A DNA stretch of 64,000 bases from Methyloversatilis sp. (GTDB lineage: Bacteria; Pseudomonadota; Gammaproteobacteria; Burkholderiales; Rhodocyclaceae), in the NCBI RefSeq assembly GCF_030698125.1, contig NZ_JAUYNV010000051.1, positions 1 through 64,000 on the forward strand, in the 5' to 3' direction. The notes beneath the pieces are model-generated. The model made no database searches, was not told the DNA's origin, and saw only the letters and a program-made list of their open reading frames with translations. The translations under genes were made by a program, and so were the position numbers. This document shows positions 36,367-45,898 of the stretch, piece after piece. The first letter of the stretch is position 1, and every line of letters begins with the position of its first letter.

Positions 36367-36438
36367 GCCTGCGTCAGCTGCGCGCGCGCCTGCGTCAGCT
36401 GCGCGCGCGGCGGCGTCAGCTGCGCGCGCGGCGGCGTG
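36367..36438. repeat. Three 21-base tandem repeats across the end of the PEP-CTERM gene
   Basis: Unit CTGCGTCAGCTGCGCGCGCG plus one base is repeated about three times. A GCGTCAGCTCGCACG echo also lies inside the terminator. The innermost unit encodes the basic tail RRRARS and stop; the others lie past the stop codon. Repeat-unit slippage could therefore extend or restore copies of the 3' end. Confidence 0.7.
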
Positions 36439-37669
36439 CCGCCACGATCAGGCCCAGACCGGCGAGGAACATCGCATACGTTTCCGGCTCGGGCACCGGC
36501 AACGACAGCACGATGGGGTTCTGCGACAGCTGGACCGCACCGGCTCCGGCGAAGGTCAGTCCGGTCACGAAGGCGGTCGGGTTCAGCGGATCGAGTGCCA
36601 GGCTTTCTTCGATGCCGAGCACGCGGAAGCGGTCGACGCCATCGCTCAGCGTGTATTCCTCGCCGGCCAGCACGTTGTCGGCGAACACCCATTCGGCGCC
36701 GTTCCACAGCCAGACTTCGTAGGCGTTGTCGCCCAGTTCCGGCAGCAGCACGCTGGCGAACAGCGGGCCGCTTTCGAGGAAGTAGTCGTAGCCGATGGCG
36801 ATGTCGGGGTCGATGAAGAAGGTTTCGCCCGGGCGTACGTTGAAGGTGAACGACCAGCCCTCATCGGTGGCCACCGGCAGCAGCGGGTTCGACGGCGACG
36901 ATCCGGGCGGTGCGCCGTTGCGGATGGCGAACGTCCACAGACCCGGAGTCTCGGACGACACATTGCTCGCGTGCTGCAGGTCGAGCACGGCGTCGGAGCG
37001 CGATCCGGGCAGCGTCAGGAAATTGACGCCATCACCGGCGTCATAGCCGGCCTGTGCAGGGATGCCACCCAGGCCAGCCGTGCCTTCACTGGCGTCGCCG
37101 GTGGTCCATTCGAGGCGCTCGTAGCGGAAATCCACATCGAAGTTGCCAGTGCCGGTGTCGGCGCGATTGCGCAGCACCAGCTGGAAGCTGTTCGTCTTCG
37201 GACCGACGGCCGCGGCGAGCAGCGTTTCACCGCTGCCTTCGCCGCCTTCTTCACCGCCACCGGGAATCTGGTCACCGAAGTAGCCGACGGACGACCAGGT
37301 CACCGCGAGGGTGTCGGCATTCGGCGAGTGGATCCACAGATTGCCCGCCACACGCGTGTCGACGTCAGCCCAGTACGGCGCAATCATCGGCTGACTGGCG
37401 ACGGGGAAGGGATCCGGCGTGAAGGTGCCGAGTGCAGACTCGAAGGTGATGTTGCCGTTGTTGTTGACGAAAAAGCTGCTGTACGTGCTGCCGAAGAAGT
37501 TGATGTCGAACGGCAGGTCCAGCAGGTTGGTCGAGCCGTCGTCATTCGCGGGCAGGAACTCGGTGCCGAAGCCTTCTTCGCCGACCCCGAAATCAAGCAG
37601 CGGAATGGCCTGCGCCGAACCGACGAACGAGGCGAGCAGCAGGGGCAGGGCAAGACGACGAAAGACCAT
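36416..37669 (-). CDS. PEP-CTERM-sorted nidogen-domain protein
   Basis: A 417-residue exported protein. It has a signal peptide (MVFRRLALPLLLASFVGSAQA) and then a nidogen-like (NIDO) region (LPFDINFFGSTYSSFFVNNNGNI and APYWADVDTR). The C-terminal PEP-CTERM cassette at about 392-417 has VPEPETYAMFLAGLGL as motif plus helix and RRRARS as basic end. Such proteins are cut and anchored by exosortase EpsH/XrtA-type enzymes in extracellular-matrix-forming Gram-negatives. ATG at 37669 has a GGAGCTCC site. No exosortase gene is in view. Confidence 0.85.
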   Translation of the reverse strand: MVFRRLALPLLLASFVGSAQAIPLLDFGVGEEGFGTEFLPANDDGSTNLLDLPFDINFFGSTYSSFFVNNNGNITFESALGTFTPDPFPVASQPMIAPYWADVDTRVAGNLWIHSPNADTLAVTWSSVGYFGDQIPGGGEEGGEGSGETLLAAAVGPKTNSFQLVLRNRADTGTGNFDVDFRYERLEWTTGDASEGTAGLGGIPAQAGYDAGDGVNFLTLPGSRSDAVLDLQHASNVSSETPGLWTFAIRNGAPPGSSPSNPLLPVATDEGWSFTFNVRPGETFFIDPDIAIGYDYFLESGPLFASVLLPELGDNAYEVWLWNGAEWVFADNVLAGEEYTLSDGVDRFRVLGIEESLALDPLNPTAFVTGLTFAGAGAVQLSQNPIVLSLPVPEPETYAMFLAGLGLIVAARRRARS

Positions 37670-37813
37670 GGTGGAGCTCCTTGAACGCAATGCGGGAGCT
37701 CAGCAACTATCGTTCCATCACAGTCATGTCATAAAAATGATGTACGGGAACAAGGCACTCCGGTCATGCGTTGCAGCACTGCCATCCGCTCTGTAAAAAA
37801 GTGCGACACGCCA

Positions 37814-38746
37814 TCAGCGGAGGTCACCGACCTTCGAGGCAGCCGGCGCCAATCCGCCTTCTTCCCGCACATCGTCCGGCAACTGGTCGCGCAGGTCGCG
37901 GATGATGCCCAATATGGCCAGCAATTTGAGGATGTAGTAGGTCAGGTCGATTTCGTACCAGGCGAAGCCGGCGCGTGCGCTGGCGCCGTAGCGATGGTGA
38001 TTGTTGTGCCAGCCGCCACCCATCGTCAGCAGTGCCAGCAGCGGGCGGTTGACCGAATCGTCGTCGGTGTCGAAGCGGCGATAGCCACCGGGCAGATGGC
38101 CGAAATGACCGATCGAATTGACCAGTGACACCGTCTGTACGCCGAGCGCGGTCGGCAGGAAGAAGCCCCACATCAGCGCAGCCCCGCCGGTCACGGTCGG
38201 GCCGAAGGCACCGGCCGTCGCCAGCAGCCAGATGCAGAAGGCGCCGGACAGCATGAGCAGCGTGTAGTGCTTGTTCACCCACAGGATTTCCGGGAAGCGG
38301 GCGAAGTCGGGCACCACGTCGAGATCGGTGTCCTTGTAGCGCTCGCACCACACCCAGCCGACGTGCGACTGCATCAGTCCGTGCTGGCGCGGCGAGATCG
38401 GATCGTCCGGCTGTTCGACGTTCTGGTGATGGACGCGATGCACCGATGCCCACCACAGCGGCCCGTGCTGGCCGCACTGCGACGCAATCACCGCGAGCAC
38501 GAACTGCACCGGGCGCGAGCACTTGAAGGCGCGGTGCGAAAAGTAGCGGTGGTAGATGGCTTCGACCCCGAACATGCGCAGCGCGTAACTGGCAACGGCG
38601 AGCAGCACGAGCGGCCAGGTCGGCGGAAAGAGGAAGGGGGTGGCCATCGCGCAGCCGAACAGGATGACGTAGCGCACCCGGGTCTGATTGATCGATTCGG
38701 TGACCTGCTTGCCGTAACGAACGCGCGGCGGGGCCGTTTCACTCAT
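37814..38746 (-). CDS. Membrane acyl (delta-9 type) fatty acid desaturase
   Basis: A 310-residue di-iron membrane desaturase with three histidine boxes: HRYFSH (66-71), HRVHH (103-107) and HNNHH (247-251), separated by hydrophobic helices. It introduces a cis double bond into acyl-CoA or lipid-linked chains, adjusting membrane fluidity. MSETAPPRVRYG at 38746 is a better start than an upstream ATG at 38803. Confidence 0.85.
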   Translation of the reverse strand: MSETAPPRVRYGKQVTESINQTRVRYVILFGCAMATPFLFPPTWPLVLLAVASYALRMFGVEAIYHRYFSHRAFKCSRPVQFVLAVIASQCGQHGPLWWASVHRVHHQNVEQPDDPISPRQHGLMQSHVGWVWCERYKDTDLDVVPDFARFPEILWVNKHYTLLMLSGAFCIWLLATAGAFGPTVTGGAALMWGFFLPTALGVQTVSLVNSIGHFGHLPGGYRRFDTDDDSVNRPLLALLTMGGGWHNNHHRYGASARAGFAWYEIDLTYYILKLLAILGIIRDLRDQLPDDVREEGGLAPAASKVGDLR

Positions 38747-38858
38747 GCTCGACTTCTCCTGACAGACACATGTCCGGCGCGAGCTTAGCAAGGTCGGCGT
38801 CACCCTTTGGCCTGATGAAAGGGGTGTAAAGGCTGCTATTCCGGCTGGACAAACAAGA

Positions 38859-38884
38859 AAAGCCGGCTGTCGCCAGCCGGCTTT
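38859..38884 (-). terminator. Intrinsic terminator after the cytochrome c gene
   Basis: AAAGCCGGCT-gtcgcc-AGCCGGCTTT is a perfect 10-base stem. On the minus strand a T-rich tract follows, fitting termination of the cytochrome gene ending at 38910. Confidence 0.8.
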
Positions 38885-38909
38885 CTGCTGCGCAGCATGC
38901 CTTGCAGCC

Positions 38910-39239
38910 TTATTTGGCGCCCGCGAGGATCCAGGCAGCCAGCTTCTTGGCGTCGGCTTCGCTGAGGGCGGGATTGGCCGGCATCGGCACCGCGCCGCCC
39001 CACATCAGCTTGGAGCCAGCCGGCGTGCCGGCGCGGATGAAAGTCGCCAGTTTGCCTTCGGCGTCCTTCTGACCTTCGTATTTCTTCGCCACCGCCTGAT
39101 AGCCCGGGCCGAGGACGCCGGCCTTTTCGATGGCATGACAGCCCAGACAGCCCTTGGCAGTAGCCAGGTCCTTGCTGGCGAAAGCCGGTGCGCTCACGAG
39201 CGCGATGGCACAGACGGCAGCGGAAATGATCGTTCTCAT
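38910..39239 (-). CDS. Periplasmic class I c-type cytochrome
   Basis: A 109-residue monohaem cytochrome with a signal peptide (1-21) and a CLGCH haem site at 31-35. The axial methionine is probably in GGAVPMPANPALSEAD, as in the cytochrome c551/c5 group. Small electron carrier between bc1 or periplasmic dehydrogenases and a terminal oxidase. MRTIISA at 39239 is chosen because it gives a clean signal peptide. Confidence 0.9.
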   Translation of the reverse strand: MRTIISAAVCAIALVSAPAFASKDLATAKGCLGCHAIEKAGVLGPGYQAVAKKYEGQKDAEGKLATFIRAGTPAGSKLMWGGAVPMPANPALSEADAKKLAAWILAGAK

Positions 39240-39413
39240 GACGTTCCTCGACAGTAGTTTAACCAATGATTATCGCGGGGCCGGGCTCTCCGGCATCAAC
39301 CCGGGCGGCGCGGGTCGCAAGTCTAGTCCAGCCGCAGAAGGTGAACAAGTCACGCGAAGCGCAGCGACGCTAGCGCATAACGGCAGTCCCGCGCCGTCCG
39401 TTGACCGGGAATA

Positions 39414-40286
39414 TCACCCAGGCGTTCGCCGCCAGCCCAGGGTCAGCGCGGTGCCGGCCAGAATGACTGCCGTGCTGGCCAGCATGGCGGGTGTCGGCAC
39501 CTCTTCGAACAGCAGGTGACCCCACAGCATGGCGAACGGCGGAATCACGAAAGTGACACTCAGCGCGGGCGTCGCGCCGATGCGGCCAAGCAGCCGGAAG
39601 TACATGACGTTGCCGAGTGCGGTCGACACCAGGCCGAGTACCAGCACCGCAGCGATTGCCGGCCACGACGGCAGCGCCGCGGGCAGCGACGCCAGCGCCC
39701 AGGGCAACAGCAGCAGCGCGCCGGTGACCGAAAACCCGGTCGCGACCGACGATGCATCCAGATCGCCGAGCTTGCGCCGCGCCAGTTGCACGCCCAGCCC
39801 GTAGCAGGCGGCGCCGGCCAGGCCGAGCAACACGGCGTCGATACCGATGCGCAACGGGCCGAGCTCGCGCAGGCTGGCCAGCAATGCGACGCCGGCAAAG
39901 CCCAGCAGCAGGCCGACCGCCTTGCTGCGGGACAGCGCCTCGTGCCACACGCACACCGCGAGCAGGGCGGAAAAGAGGGGCGAACTGGCATTGAGCACCG
40001 CGGCAAATCCGGCGCTGGAGCGCATGACGGTTTCAGCGAACAGCGTGAAAGGCAGCGCGGTGGTGCCGGCGCCGATCAGTGCGAGCCAGCCCAGCGTGCG
40101 CCGCCGGTCGAGGGCCGCGACGCGGCGCAACGGCGAACCGAATACGAGGCACAGTGCCGTCGCCGCCAGCAGCAGGCGCAGGCTGACGGTCGCGCCGAGG
40201 CCGAATTCCGGAATCGCCACGCGGTACAGCGCGAACGACGCCCCCCAGACCAGACCCAGCAGCAGGAACTCGATGGCTGAACGCAT
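39414..40286 (-). CDS. EamA/DMT-family transporter
   Basis: A 290-residue protein with ten predicted helices in two EamA repeats (FLLLGLVWGASFALYRVAIP start; second repeat from about 150, LLGLAGAACYGLGVQLARR). Members export metabolites or amino acids, but the substrate cannot be told. It lies 37 bases after parB and may be read through from the parAB transcript. Confidence 0.8.
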   Translation of the reverse strand: MRSAIEFLLLGLVWGASFALYRVAIPEFGLGATVSLRLLLAATALCLVFGSPLRRVAALDRRRTLGWLALIGAGTTALPFTLFAETVMRSSAGFAAVLNASSPLFSALLAVCVWHEALSRSKAVGLLLGFAGVALLASLRELGPLRIGIDAVLLGLAGAACYGLGVQLARRKLGDLDASSVATGFSVTGALLLLPWALASLPAALPSWPAIAAVLVLGLVSTALGNVMYFRLLGRIGATPALSVTFVIPPFAMLWGHLLFEEVPTPAMLASTAVILAGTALTLGWRRTPG

Positions 40287-40323
40287 ACGGCGTTGCGACG
40301 ACGGCAGAACGCCGGCTGGGCGC

Positions 40324-41181
40324 TCAGCCGCGCAGGCGCGCGATCAGGCCGTCGAGCTGGTCGAGGTCGTTGAAACGGATGGCCACCTTGCCAGCACCAC
40401 GCGCGTTGGCCTGCACACTGACCGCAGCACCCAGCAGATCGGACAGTTCCTCTTCCAGCCGCGCCAGATCGCGCGGCACGCTGGCGGCGCGCTTGCCGCC
40501 CTGTTCGGCCACGCCGCCCTGCGCCACCAGCTTTTCGGTGTCGCGCACGGTCAGGCCCTGCGCGACGACGCGATTGGCCAGCGCGATCTGGTCGGCGCGC
40601 GGCAGCGTCAGCAGCGCGCGCGCATGGCCCATGTCGAGGTCGCCGGTAATGAGTTGTTCCTGTACCGGCTCGGCCAGCTGCAGCAGTCGCAGCAGATTGG
40701 TGGTGGCCGAGCGCGAGCGGCCGATTGCTGTGGCCGCCTGCTCATGCGTCATGCCGAATTCGTCGATCAGCCGCTGCACGCCGGCCGCCTCCTCGAGCGG
40801 ATTCAGGTTCTCGCGCTGGATGTTCTCGATCAGGCTCATCGCCAGCGCGGCTTCGTCGGCGATCTCGCGCACCAGCGCCGGAACTTCGGTCAGCCCGGCC
40901 AGCTGTGCGGCACGCCAGCGGCGTTCGCCGGCGATGATTTCGAAGCGCTCGCGCGCGACCTCGCGCACCAGGATGGGCTGCATGATGCCCTGCGCGCGGA
41001 TCGACTCGGCCAGCTCTTCGAGCGAGCCGGGATCCATGCGCGTGCGTGGCTGGTACTTGCCCGGCTGCAGCGCGCCGACTGCCAATGTTCGCAGCTCGCC
41101 GGCGTTGCCTGACTCGCCGGAATTGCCGGCCAGCAGCGCATCGAGCCCGCGGCCGAGACCTTTCTGTTTGGGTGGGGTCAT
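40324..41181 (-). CDS. parB: Chromosome-partitioning protein ParB
   Basis: A 285-residue protein with the CTP-binding N-domain (LQPGKYQPRTRMDPGSLEELAESI, IAGERRWRAAQLAG) and the central HTH (MTHEQAATAIGRSRSATTNLLRLLQL) that reads parS. A C-terminal dimerisation segment follows. It works with ParA and the two parS sites at 45087 and 45883 to segregate the origin. Confidence 0.95.
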   Translation of the reverse strand: MTPPKQKGLGRGLDALLAGNSGESGNAGELRTLAVGALQPGKYQPRTRMDPGSLEELAESIRAQGIMQPILVREVARERFEIIAGERRWRAAQLAGLTEVPALVREIADEAALAMSLIENIQRENLNPLEEAAGVQRLIDEFGMTHEQAATAIGRSRSATTNLLRLLQLAEPVQEQLITGDLDMGHARALLTLPRADQIALANRVVAQGLTVRDTEKLVAQGGVAEQGGKRAASVPRDLARLEEELSDLLGAAVSVQANARGAGKVAIRFNDLDQLDGLIARLRG

Positions 41182-41216
41182 TGTTTGCCTTCTTCTTTTA
41201 TGGCGGATGTACGCAG

Positions 41217-41987
41217 CTAAAGGGTTTTCACCCGCTCGATCATTTCCTGCGCGAACGCGGTGTAGGCCTGTGCGCCCTTGGCGCTCTTGTCGAACAGCAC
41301 GCCCGGCACGCCGTAGCTGGGGGCTTCTGCCAGACGGACGTTGCGCGGGACAACGGTTCTGAACACCTTGTCACCGAAGTGCGATTCGAGCTGGGCCGAC
41401 ACCTGCTGCGACAGCGTGCTGCGCGGGTCGAACATGACGCGCAGCAGTCCGATCACCTTCAGGTCGCGGTTCAGGTTGGCGTGCACCTTCTTGATGGTGT
41501 TCACCAGATCGGACAGACCTTCGAGCGCGTAGTACTCGCACTGCATCGGAATGATGACGCCGTGCGCCGCGCACAGGCCGTTCAGCGTAAGCAGGCTCAG
41601 GCTGGGCGGGCAGTCGATCAGCACGAAGTCGTAATCGTCTGCGCACTCCGAAATGGCATTCTTCAATCGGTTTTCCCGATTTTCAATCTGGACCAGCTCG
41701 ACTTCTGCACCCGCCAGGTCACGGTTGGCCGGCAGCACGTCCAGACCGGCATGCGGGCTGGTGACGCGCGCTTCGACGAGCGAGGCCAGGCCGAGCAGCA
41801 CCGGGTAGACGCTGGACTTGAGCGTGCGCTTGTCGACGCCGGCGCCCATCGTGGCGTTGCCCTGGGGATCGAGGTCGACCAGCAGCGTGCGCTGGCCAGC
41901 TTGACCCAGCGCGGCGGCGAGGTTGACGCTGGTCGTCGTCTTGCCGACCCCGCCTTTCTGGTTGGCGATGGCGAAGATGCGCGGCAT
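41217..41987 (-). CDS. parA: Chromosome-partitioning ATPase ParA
   Basis: A 256-residue ATPase starting MPRIFAIANQKGGVGKTTTSVNLA, the deviant Walker A of ParA/MinD proteins. LLVDLDPQGNATMG and FVLIDCPPSLSLLTLN are the Walker A' and B regions. It binds DNA non-specifically in the ATP state and moves ParB-parS complexes. Seven bases downstream of rsmG. ATG at 41987 is preferred over a longer upstream reading. Confidence 0.95.
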   Translation of the reverse strand: MPRIFAIANQKGGVGKTTTSVNLAAALGQAGQRTLLVDLDPQGNATMGAGVDKRTLKSSVYPVLLGLASLVEARVTSPHAGLDVLPANRDLAGAEVELVQIENRENRLKNAISECADDYDFVLIDCPPSLSLLTLNGLCAAHGVIIPMQCEYYALEGLSDLVNTIKKVHANLNRDLKVIGLLRVMFDPRSTLSQQVSAQLESHFGDKVFRTVVPRNVRLAEAPSYGVPGVLFDKSAKGAQAYTAFAQEMIERVKTL

Positions 41988-41994
41988 CGGCCGG

Positions 41995-42633
41995 TCAGCC
42001 TGCAGCGGGCACGCGGGCAAGCCACAGCAGATGACGCGCGCCCTCGACGCCCGGCACCTGCAGTTCCTCGGCCCGGCGCAAGGCCCAGCCGGCGGGAATG
42101 GCGCGCACTTCCTCATCCGGGTAAACGCCCTTCATCGCCAGCATCTGGCCGTCGGGCTTCAGCAGATGTCCGGCCACCTTGATGAAATCGGCCAGATCGC
42201 CAAAGGCGCGCGACACGATGAAGTCACGGCTCTGCGACAGCTCGACCGCTTCGGCGCGCGCAATCTGCACGTCGAAGTTCTCCAGGCCGAGGTCGATGCG
42301 TACCTGCTGCTGGAACGACGCCTTCTTTGAATTCGGCTCGACTGACAGCACATCGAGGTCGGGCCGCGCGATGGCCAGCGGAATGCCCGGCACGCCGCCA
42401 CCGGAACCGATGTCGATCAGCGTCGAACCGTCCGGAATGAAGCGGGCAATCGACAGCGCATCGAGCAGGTGATGCGTCAGCATGCGCGACTCTTCGCGGA
42501 TCGCGGTGAGGTTGTACACCGCGTTCCACTTGGCCATCAGCGCGATGAAACGCAGCAGTCGCGTTTGCGCGGCAGCGGGAATCGACAGGTCGAGGACGTT
42601 GAGGCCGGCGGCCAGTTCGGTTTGCAAGGTCAT
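41995..42633 (-). CDS. rsmG: 16S rRNA (guanine-527-N7)-methyltransferase RsmG
   Basis: A 212-residue SAM-dependent methylase (formerly GidB) that modifies G527 of 16S rRNA, a position affecting streptomycin response. The family sequence AKWNAVYNLTAIREESRMLTHHLLDAL precedes the SAM motif LIDIGSGGGVPGIPLAI, and VSRAFGDLADF contains the conserved catalytic region. In the typical mnmG-rsmG-parA-parB order. Confidence 0.95.
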   Translation of the reverse strand: MTLQTELAAGLNVLDLSIPAAAQTRLLRFIALMAKWNAVYNLTAIREESRMLTHHLLDALSIARFIPDGSTLIDIGSGGGVPGIPLAIARPDLDVLSVEPNSKKASFQQQVRIDLGLENFDVQIARAEAVELSQSRDFIVSRAFGDLADFIKVAGHLLKPDGQMLAMKGVYPDEEVRAIPAGWALRRAEELQVPGVEGARHLLWLARVPAAG

Positions 42634-42680
42634 GGGCAGATCGCTTGAGGCAACTTCAATTCGGGGGTCGGCTTGTCCGC

Positions 42681-44570
42681 TCAGGCCGCGCTGCGCACGG
42701 CCTGACGCTTCTTCAGGTGTACCAGCAGCAGCGATATCGCGGCCGGCGTGATGCCCTGGATGCGCGAGGCCTGGCCCAGCGTTTCCGGGCGGTGCTGAAC
42801 CAGCTTCTGGCGCACCTCGCGCGACAGGCCGGTCACGGCGGCGTAATCCATGTCGTCAGGCAGGCGCGTGTCTTCGGTGGCGCGCAGGCGCTCGACTTCA
42901 TCCTGCTGGCGATCGATGTAACCCTGGTACTTGGCCAGGATGTCCAGCTGTTCGATCGCGTCGATGTCAGTGATCGGCTCGGGCGCGCCCGGCAGTGTCA
43001 TCAGCGCGGCGTAGCTCACGTCCGGCCGGCGCAACAGGTCGAACAACGAATACTCGTGCTCGATCGGCTTGCCGAGCACACGGATGGCGTCGTTCGCAGG
43101 AACGGTGTCCGGGCGTACCCAGGTCGCGCGCAGGCGCTGCGTTTCGCCGGCGATCGCGTCGCGCTTGCGGTTGTAGGCATCCCAGCGCGCGTCGTCGATC
43201 AAGCCCATGTCGCGCGCGATGTCGGTCAGCCGCAGGTCGGCGTTGTCCTCGCGCAGACTGAGCCGGTACTCGGCGCGCGAGGTAAACATTCGGTAGGGCT
43301 CCGACACGCCGCGCGTGATCAGGTCATCAACCAGCACGCCAAGGTAGGCGTCACTGCGTGCCGGGCACCAAGCGTCGAGGCCACGTACCTGACGCGCCGC
43401 ATTGAGGCCTGCCAGCAGGCCCTGCGCGGCGGCTTCTTCATAGCCGGTCGTGCCATTGATCTGACCGGCGAAGAACAGGCCTTCGATGGCGCGGGTTTCC
43501 AGCGACGACTTCAGACCGCGCGGGTCGTAGTAATCGTATTCGATCGCGTAGCCCGGCCGCAGGATGTGGGCGTTTTCCAGTCCCGGAATGCTGCGCACCA
43601 GATCGACCTGCACGTCGAACGGCAGCGAGGTTGAAATGCCGTTCGGATAGACCTCGTGCGTCGTCAGGCCCTCCGGTTCCAGGAAGATGTTGTGGCTGTC
43701 GCGGTCGGCGAAGCGGTGGATCTTGTCCTCGATGCTCGGGCAGTAGCGCGGACCGACGCCTTCGATCACGCCGGTGTACATCGGCGAGCGATCAAGACCG
43801 CCGCGGATGATGTCGTGCGTGCGCGTCGTGGTGTGCGTGATCCAGCATGGCAACTGGCGCGGATGCATGGCGCGCTTGCCGATGAAGCTGAACACCGGCA
43901 CCGGGTCATCGCCCGGCTGCGCTTCCATCAACGAATAATCGATGCTGCGACCGTCGATGCGCGGTGGCGTGCCGGTCTTCAGGCGACCCTGCGGCAGCGC
44001 AAGTTCCTTCAGCTTTTCGGCCAGGCGGATCGCGGGTGGATCGCCTGCGCGACCGGCGGAATGGTTTTCCAGACCGACGTGTACCCGGCCATTCAGGAAG
44101 GTGCCGGCAGTCAGCACAACCGACCGCGCACGGAAGCGGATACCGACTTCGGTCACGACGCCGGCGACACGGTCCCCTTCCATGATCAGATCGGCGGCAG
44201 CCTGCTGGAACAGATCGAGGTTCGGCTGATTTTCAAGCCGGCTGCGGATGGCCGCCTTGTACAGAACGCGGTCGGCCTGGGCGCGCGTGGCGCGCACCGC
44301 CGGGCCCTTGCTGGCATTGAGTGTGCGGAACTGTATGCCAGACTCGTCGGTAGCCAGCGCCATCGCACCGCCGAGCGCATCGACTTCCTTCACCAGATGA
44401 CCCTTGCCGATGCCGCCGATCGACGGATTGCACGACATCTGGCCCAGCGTTTCGATGTTGTGCGTCAGCAGCAGCGTACGTGCGCCGGTGCGCGCAGCCG
44501 CCAGCGCGGCTTCGGTACCGGCGTGACCGCCGCCAATGACGATCACGTCGTAACGGGTCGGGAAATCCAT
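42681..44570 (-). CDS. mnmG: tRNA uridine 5-carboxymethylaminomethyl modification enzyme MnmG
   Basis: A 629-residue FAD enzyme (GidA) that with MnmE makes cmnm5U34 in tRNAs. The N-terminal FAD fold reads [21 protein letters not shown], and [36 protein letters not shown] and the C-terminal [10 protein letters not shown] helical domain are all present. ATG at 44570 (MDFPTRYD) is chosen. First gene of the minus-strand mnmG-rsmG-parAB group. Confidence 0.95.
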   Translation of the reverse strand: MDFPTRYDVIVIGGGHAGTEAALAAARTGARTLLLTHNIETLGQMSCNPSIGGIGKGHLVKEVDALGGAMALATDESGIQFRTLNASKGPAVRATRAQADRVLYKAAIRSRLENQPNLDLFQQAAADLIMEGDRVAGVVTEVGIRFRARSVVLTAGTFLNGRVHVGLENHSAGRAGDPPAIRLAEKLKELALPQGRLKTGTPPRIDGRSIDYSLMEAQPGDDPVPVFSFIGKRAMHPRQLPCWITHTTTRTHDIIRGGLDRSPMYTGVIEGVGPRYCPSIEDKIHRFADRDSHNIFLEPEGLTTHEVYPNGISTSLPFDVQVDLVRSIPGLENAHILRPGYAIEYDYYDPRGLKSSLETRAIEGLFFAGQINGTTGYEEAAAQGLLAGLNAARQVRGLDAWCPARSDAYLGVLVDDLITRGVSEPYRMFTSRAEYRLSLREDNADLRLTDIARDMGLIDDARWDAYNRKRDAIAGETQRLRATWVRPDTVPANDAIRVLGKPIEHEYSLFDLLRRPDVSYAALMTLPGAPEPITDIDAIEQLDILAKYQGYIDRQQDEVERLRATEDTRLPDDMDYAAVTGLSREVRQKLVQHRPETLGQASRIQGITPAAISLLLVHLKKRQAVRSAA

Positions 44571-44734
44571 TTTCGCTGCAATGCAAAATAAGGCGAAGGG
44601 GCTGAATGATACGACCGAAGGCAACGATTACCAAGGTCGCACGCCCTTGCAGCCTTGCAAGTTCTTACAGTTGCTTACGGCGCAAAGCGTCCGCGCTCAC
44701 TACGCTTGTGTCGTGTTCACCACGAGTAAGAACC

Positions 44735-45061
44735 ATGAAAATCCTCAGTTCGGTACTTGCCGCGCTCACATTGACTTTCAGCGGTGTTGCCATGGCTGAC
44801 CGCGACGATTGGCGTGGTCACGGCGGCGACCGTCACCACGGCTACCAGAAAGACTACCGCGGGCACCATGATTTCGGGCGCCATCACCGCAGCTACGGCC
44901 ACCGACATCACGGTCCGCGGGTCAGCAACCACTACTACGGTGGGCCTGCCTACTACGTCGCACCACCGCGGTACTACGGCTATGGCGGCTACGGCCACCA
45001 TGGTCATCGTGGGGGCGGCGGCGTGACCATCGTGCTGCCGCCGATCCGCTTCGGTCATTGA
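44735..45061 (+). CDS. Small secreted His/Gly/Tyr-rich protein
   Basis: A 108-residue protein with a signal peptide (MKILSSVLAALTLTFSGVAMA). The mature part is rich in His, Gly, Tyr and Arg (for example HGGDRHHGYQKDYRGHH), ending in VTIVLPPIRFGH. I do not recognise a family; low-complexity His-rich periplasmic proteins sometimes bind metals (inference only). It is the only plus-strand gene between mnmG and mnmE. Confidence 0.65.
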   Translation: MKILSSVLAALTLTFSGVAMADRDDWRGHGGDRHHGYQKDYRGHHDFGRHHRSYGHRHHGPRVSNHYYGGPAYYVAPPRYYGYGGYGHHGHRGGGGVTIVLPPIRFGH

Positions 45062-45086
45062 TCTTGTCTCGGCTACGCCTTCACGA

Positions 45087-45102
45087 TGTTTCACGTGAAA
45101 CA
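45087..45102. promoter_or_regulatory. parS site 1
   Basis: TGTTTCACGTGAAACA is a perfect 16-base palindrome equal to the bacterial parS consensus, four bases beyond the tauE-like gene's stop. Confidence 0.9.
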
Positions 45103-45106
45103 TCGT

Positions 45107-45868
45107 TCAGGTGGTCAACACGTCCCAGGTCAACCGTGCGATCAGCACACTGACCACGACGATGAATACGCGGCGCACGAACAGTGCGCCGTTTTTCATT
45201 GCAAGGTGGGCTCCGACCCATGCGCCAGCAAGATTGGCCAGCGCCATCAGCGCAGCCACCTTGACCATGATGGCGCCCACGGGAACGAACCAGCACAGGG
45301 CTGCGAGATTGGTACTGACGTTAACCACCTTGGCAGCCGCCGACGCGCGCAGGAAATCCCACGCATAACATCGGATGAACAGAAAGATCAGGAAGCTGCC
45401 CGTACCGGGCCCGAAGAAGCCGTCGTAGAAGCCGATCGCAGCGCCAAGCAACAGTGCAAGCACCGGGCGCGGCTTTCTGTCCATTCCGCGCGACGACGCG
45501 CCAAAGTCCTTTTTCTTCAGCGTGTAGGCAAGCACAGCGACCAGCAGCACGATGACCAAAGGTCGCAGCATTTGCGGCGGGAACAGACCGACCGCCGCCG
45601 CACCGGCAAATGACGCAATGAATGCCGCCAGCGCAGCACGCCAGAGCACCCGCCAGTCCATGTCTACCTTGCCAAGGTAGCGGCGCGCCGCGAAAGTGGT
45701 CCCGACGATGCTTACGGCCTTGTTGGTACCGAACAGCGTCGCGGGCGCAACGCCCGGAAACACGTTGAACAGCAGCGGTATCTGCACCAGACCGCCGCCA
45801 CCGACCATGGCGTCCACAAGACCTGCGAAGAATGCGCCGACGACCAGCAGGGTGAAATCAGCGACCAC
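45107..45868 (-). CDS. TauE/SafE-family sulfite/anion permease
   Basis: A 253-residue membrane protein with about eight helices. The opening VGAFFAGLVDAMVGGGGLVQIPLL, GTNKAVSIVGTTFAARRY and the second half AAIGFYDGFFGPGTGSFLIF are the paired motifs of the TauE/SafE (DUF81) family, which moves sulfite, sulfoacetate or other organic anions. Given the sulfide-oxidation genes 17 kb away, sulfite export is possible but unproven. Flanked on both sides by parS sites. Confidence 0.85.
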   Translation of the reverse strand: MVADFTLLVVGAFFAGLVDAMVGGGGLVQIPLLFNVFPGVAPATLFGTNKAVSIVGTTFAARRYLGKVDMDWRVLWRAALAAFIASFAGAAAVGLFPPQMLRPLVIVLLVAVLAYTLKKKDFGASSRGMDRKPRPVLALLLGAAIGFYDGFFGPGTGSFLIFLFIRCYAWDFLRASAAAKVVNVSTNLAALCWFVPVGAIMVKVAALMALANLAGAWVGAHLAMKNGALFVRRVFIVVVSVLIARLTWDVLTT

Positions 45869-45882
45869 AACACACGCCCGGA

Positions 45883-45898
45883 TGTTTCACGTGGAACA
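45883..45898. promoter_or_regulatory. parS site 2
   Basis: TGTTTCACGTGGAACA differs from the palindromic consensus by one base and ends directly at the mnmE stop codon. Confidence 0.85.

Noticed and set aside
36367-36438. GC-rich repeat considered as a CRISPR array
   Set aside because: Units are directly adjacent without spacers and only about three copies.
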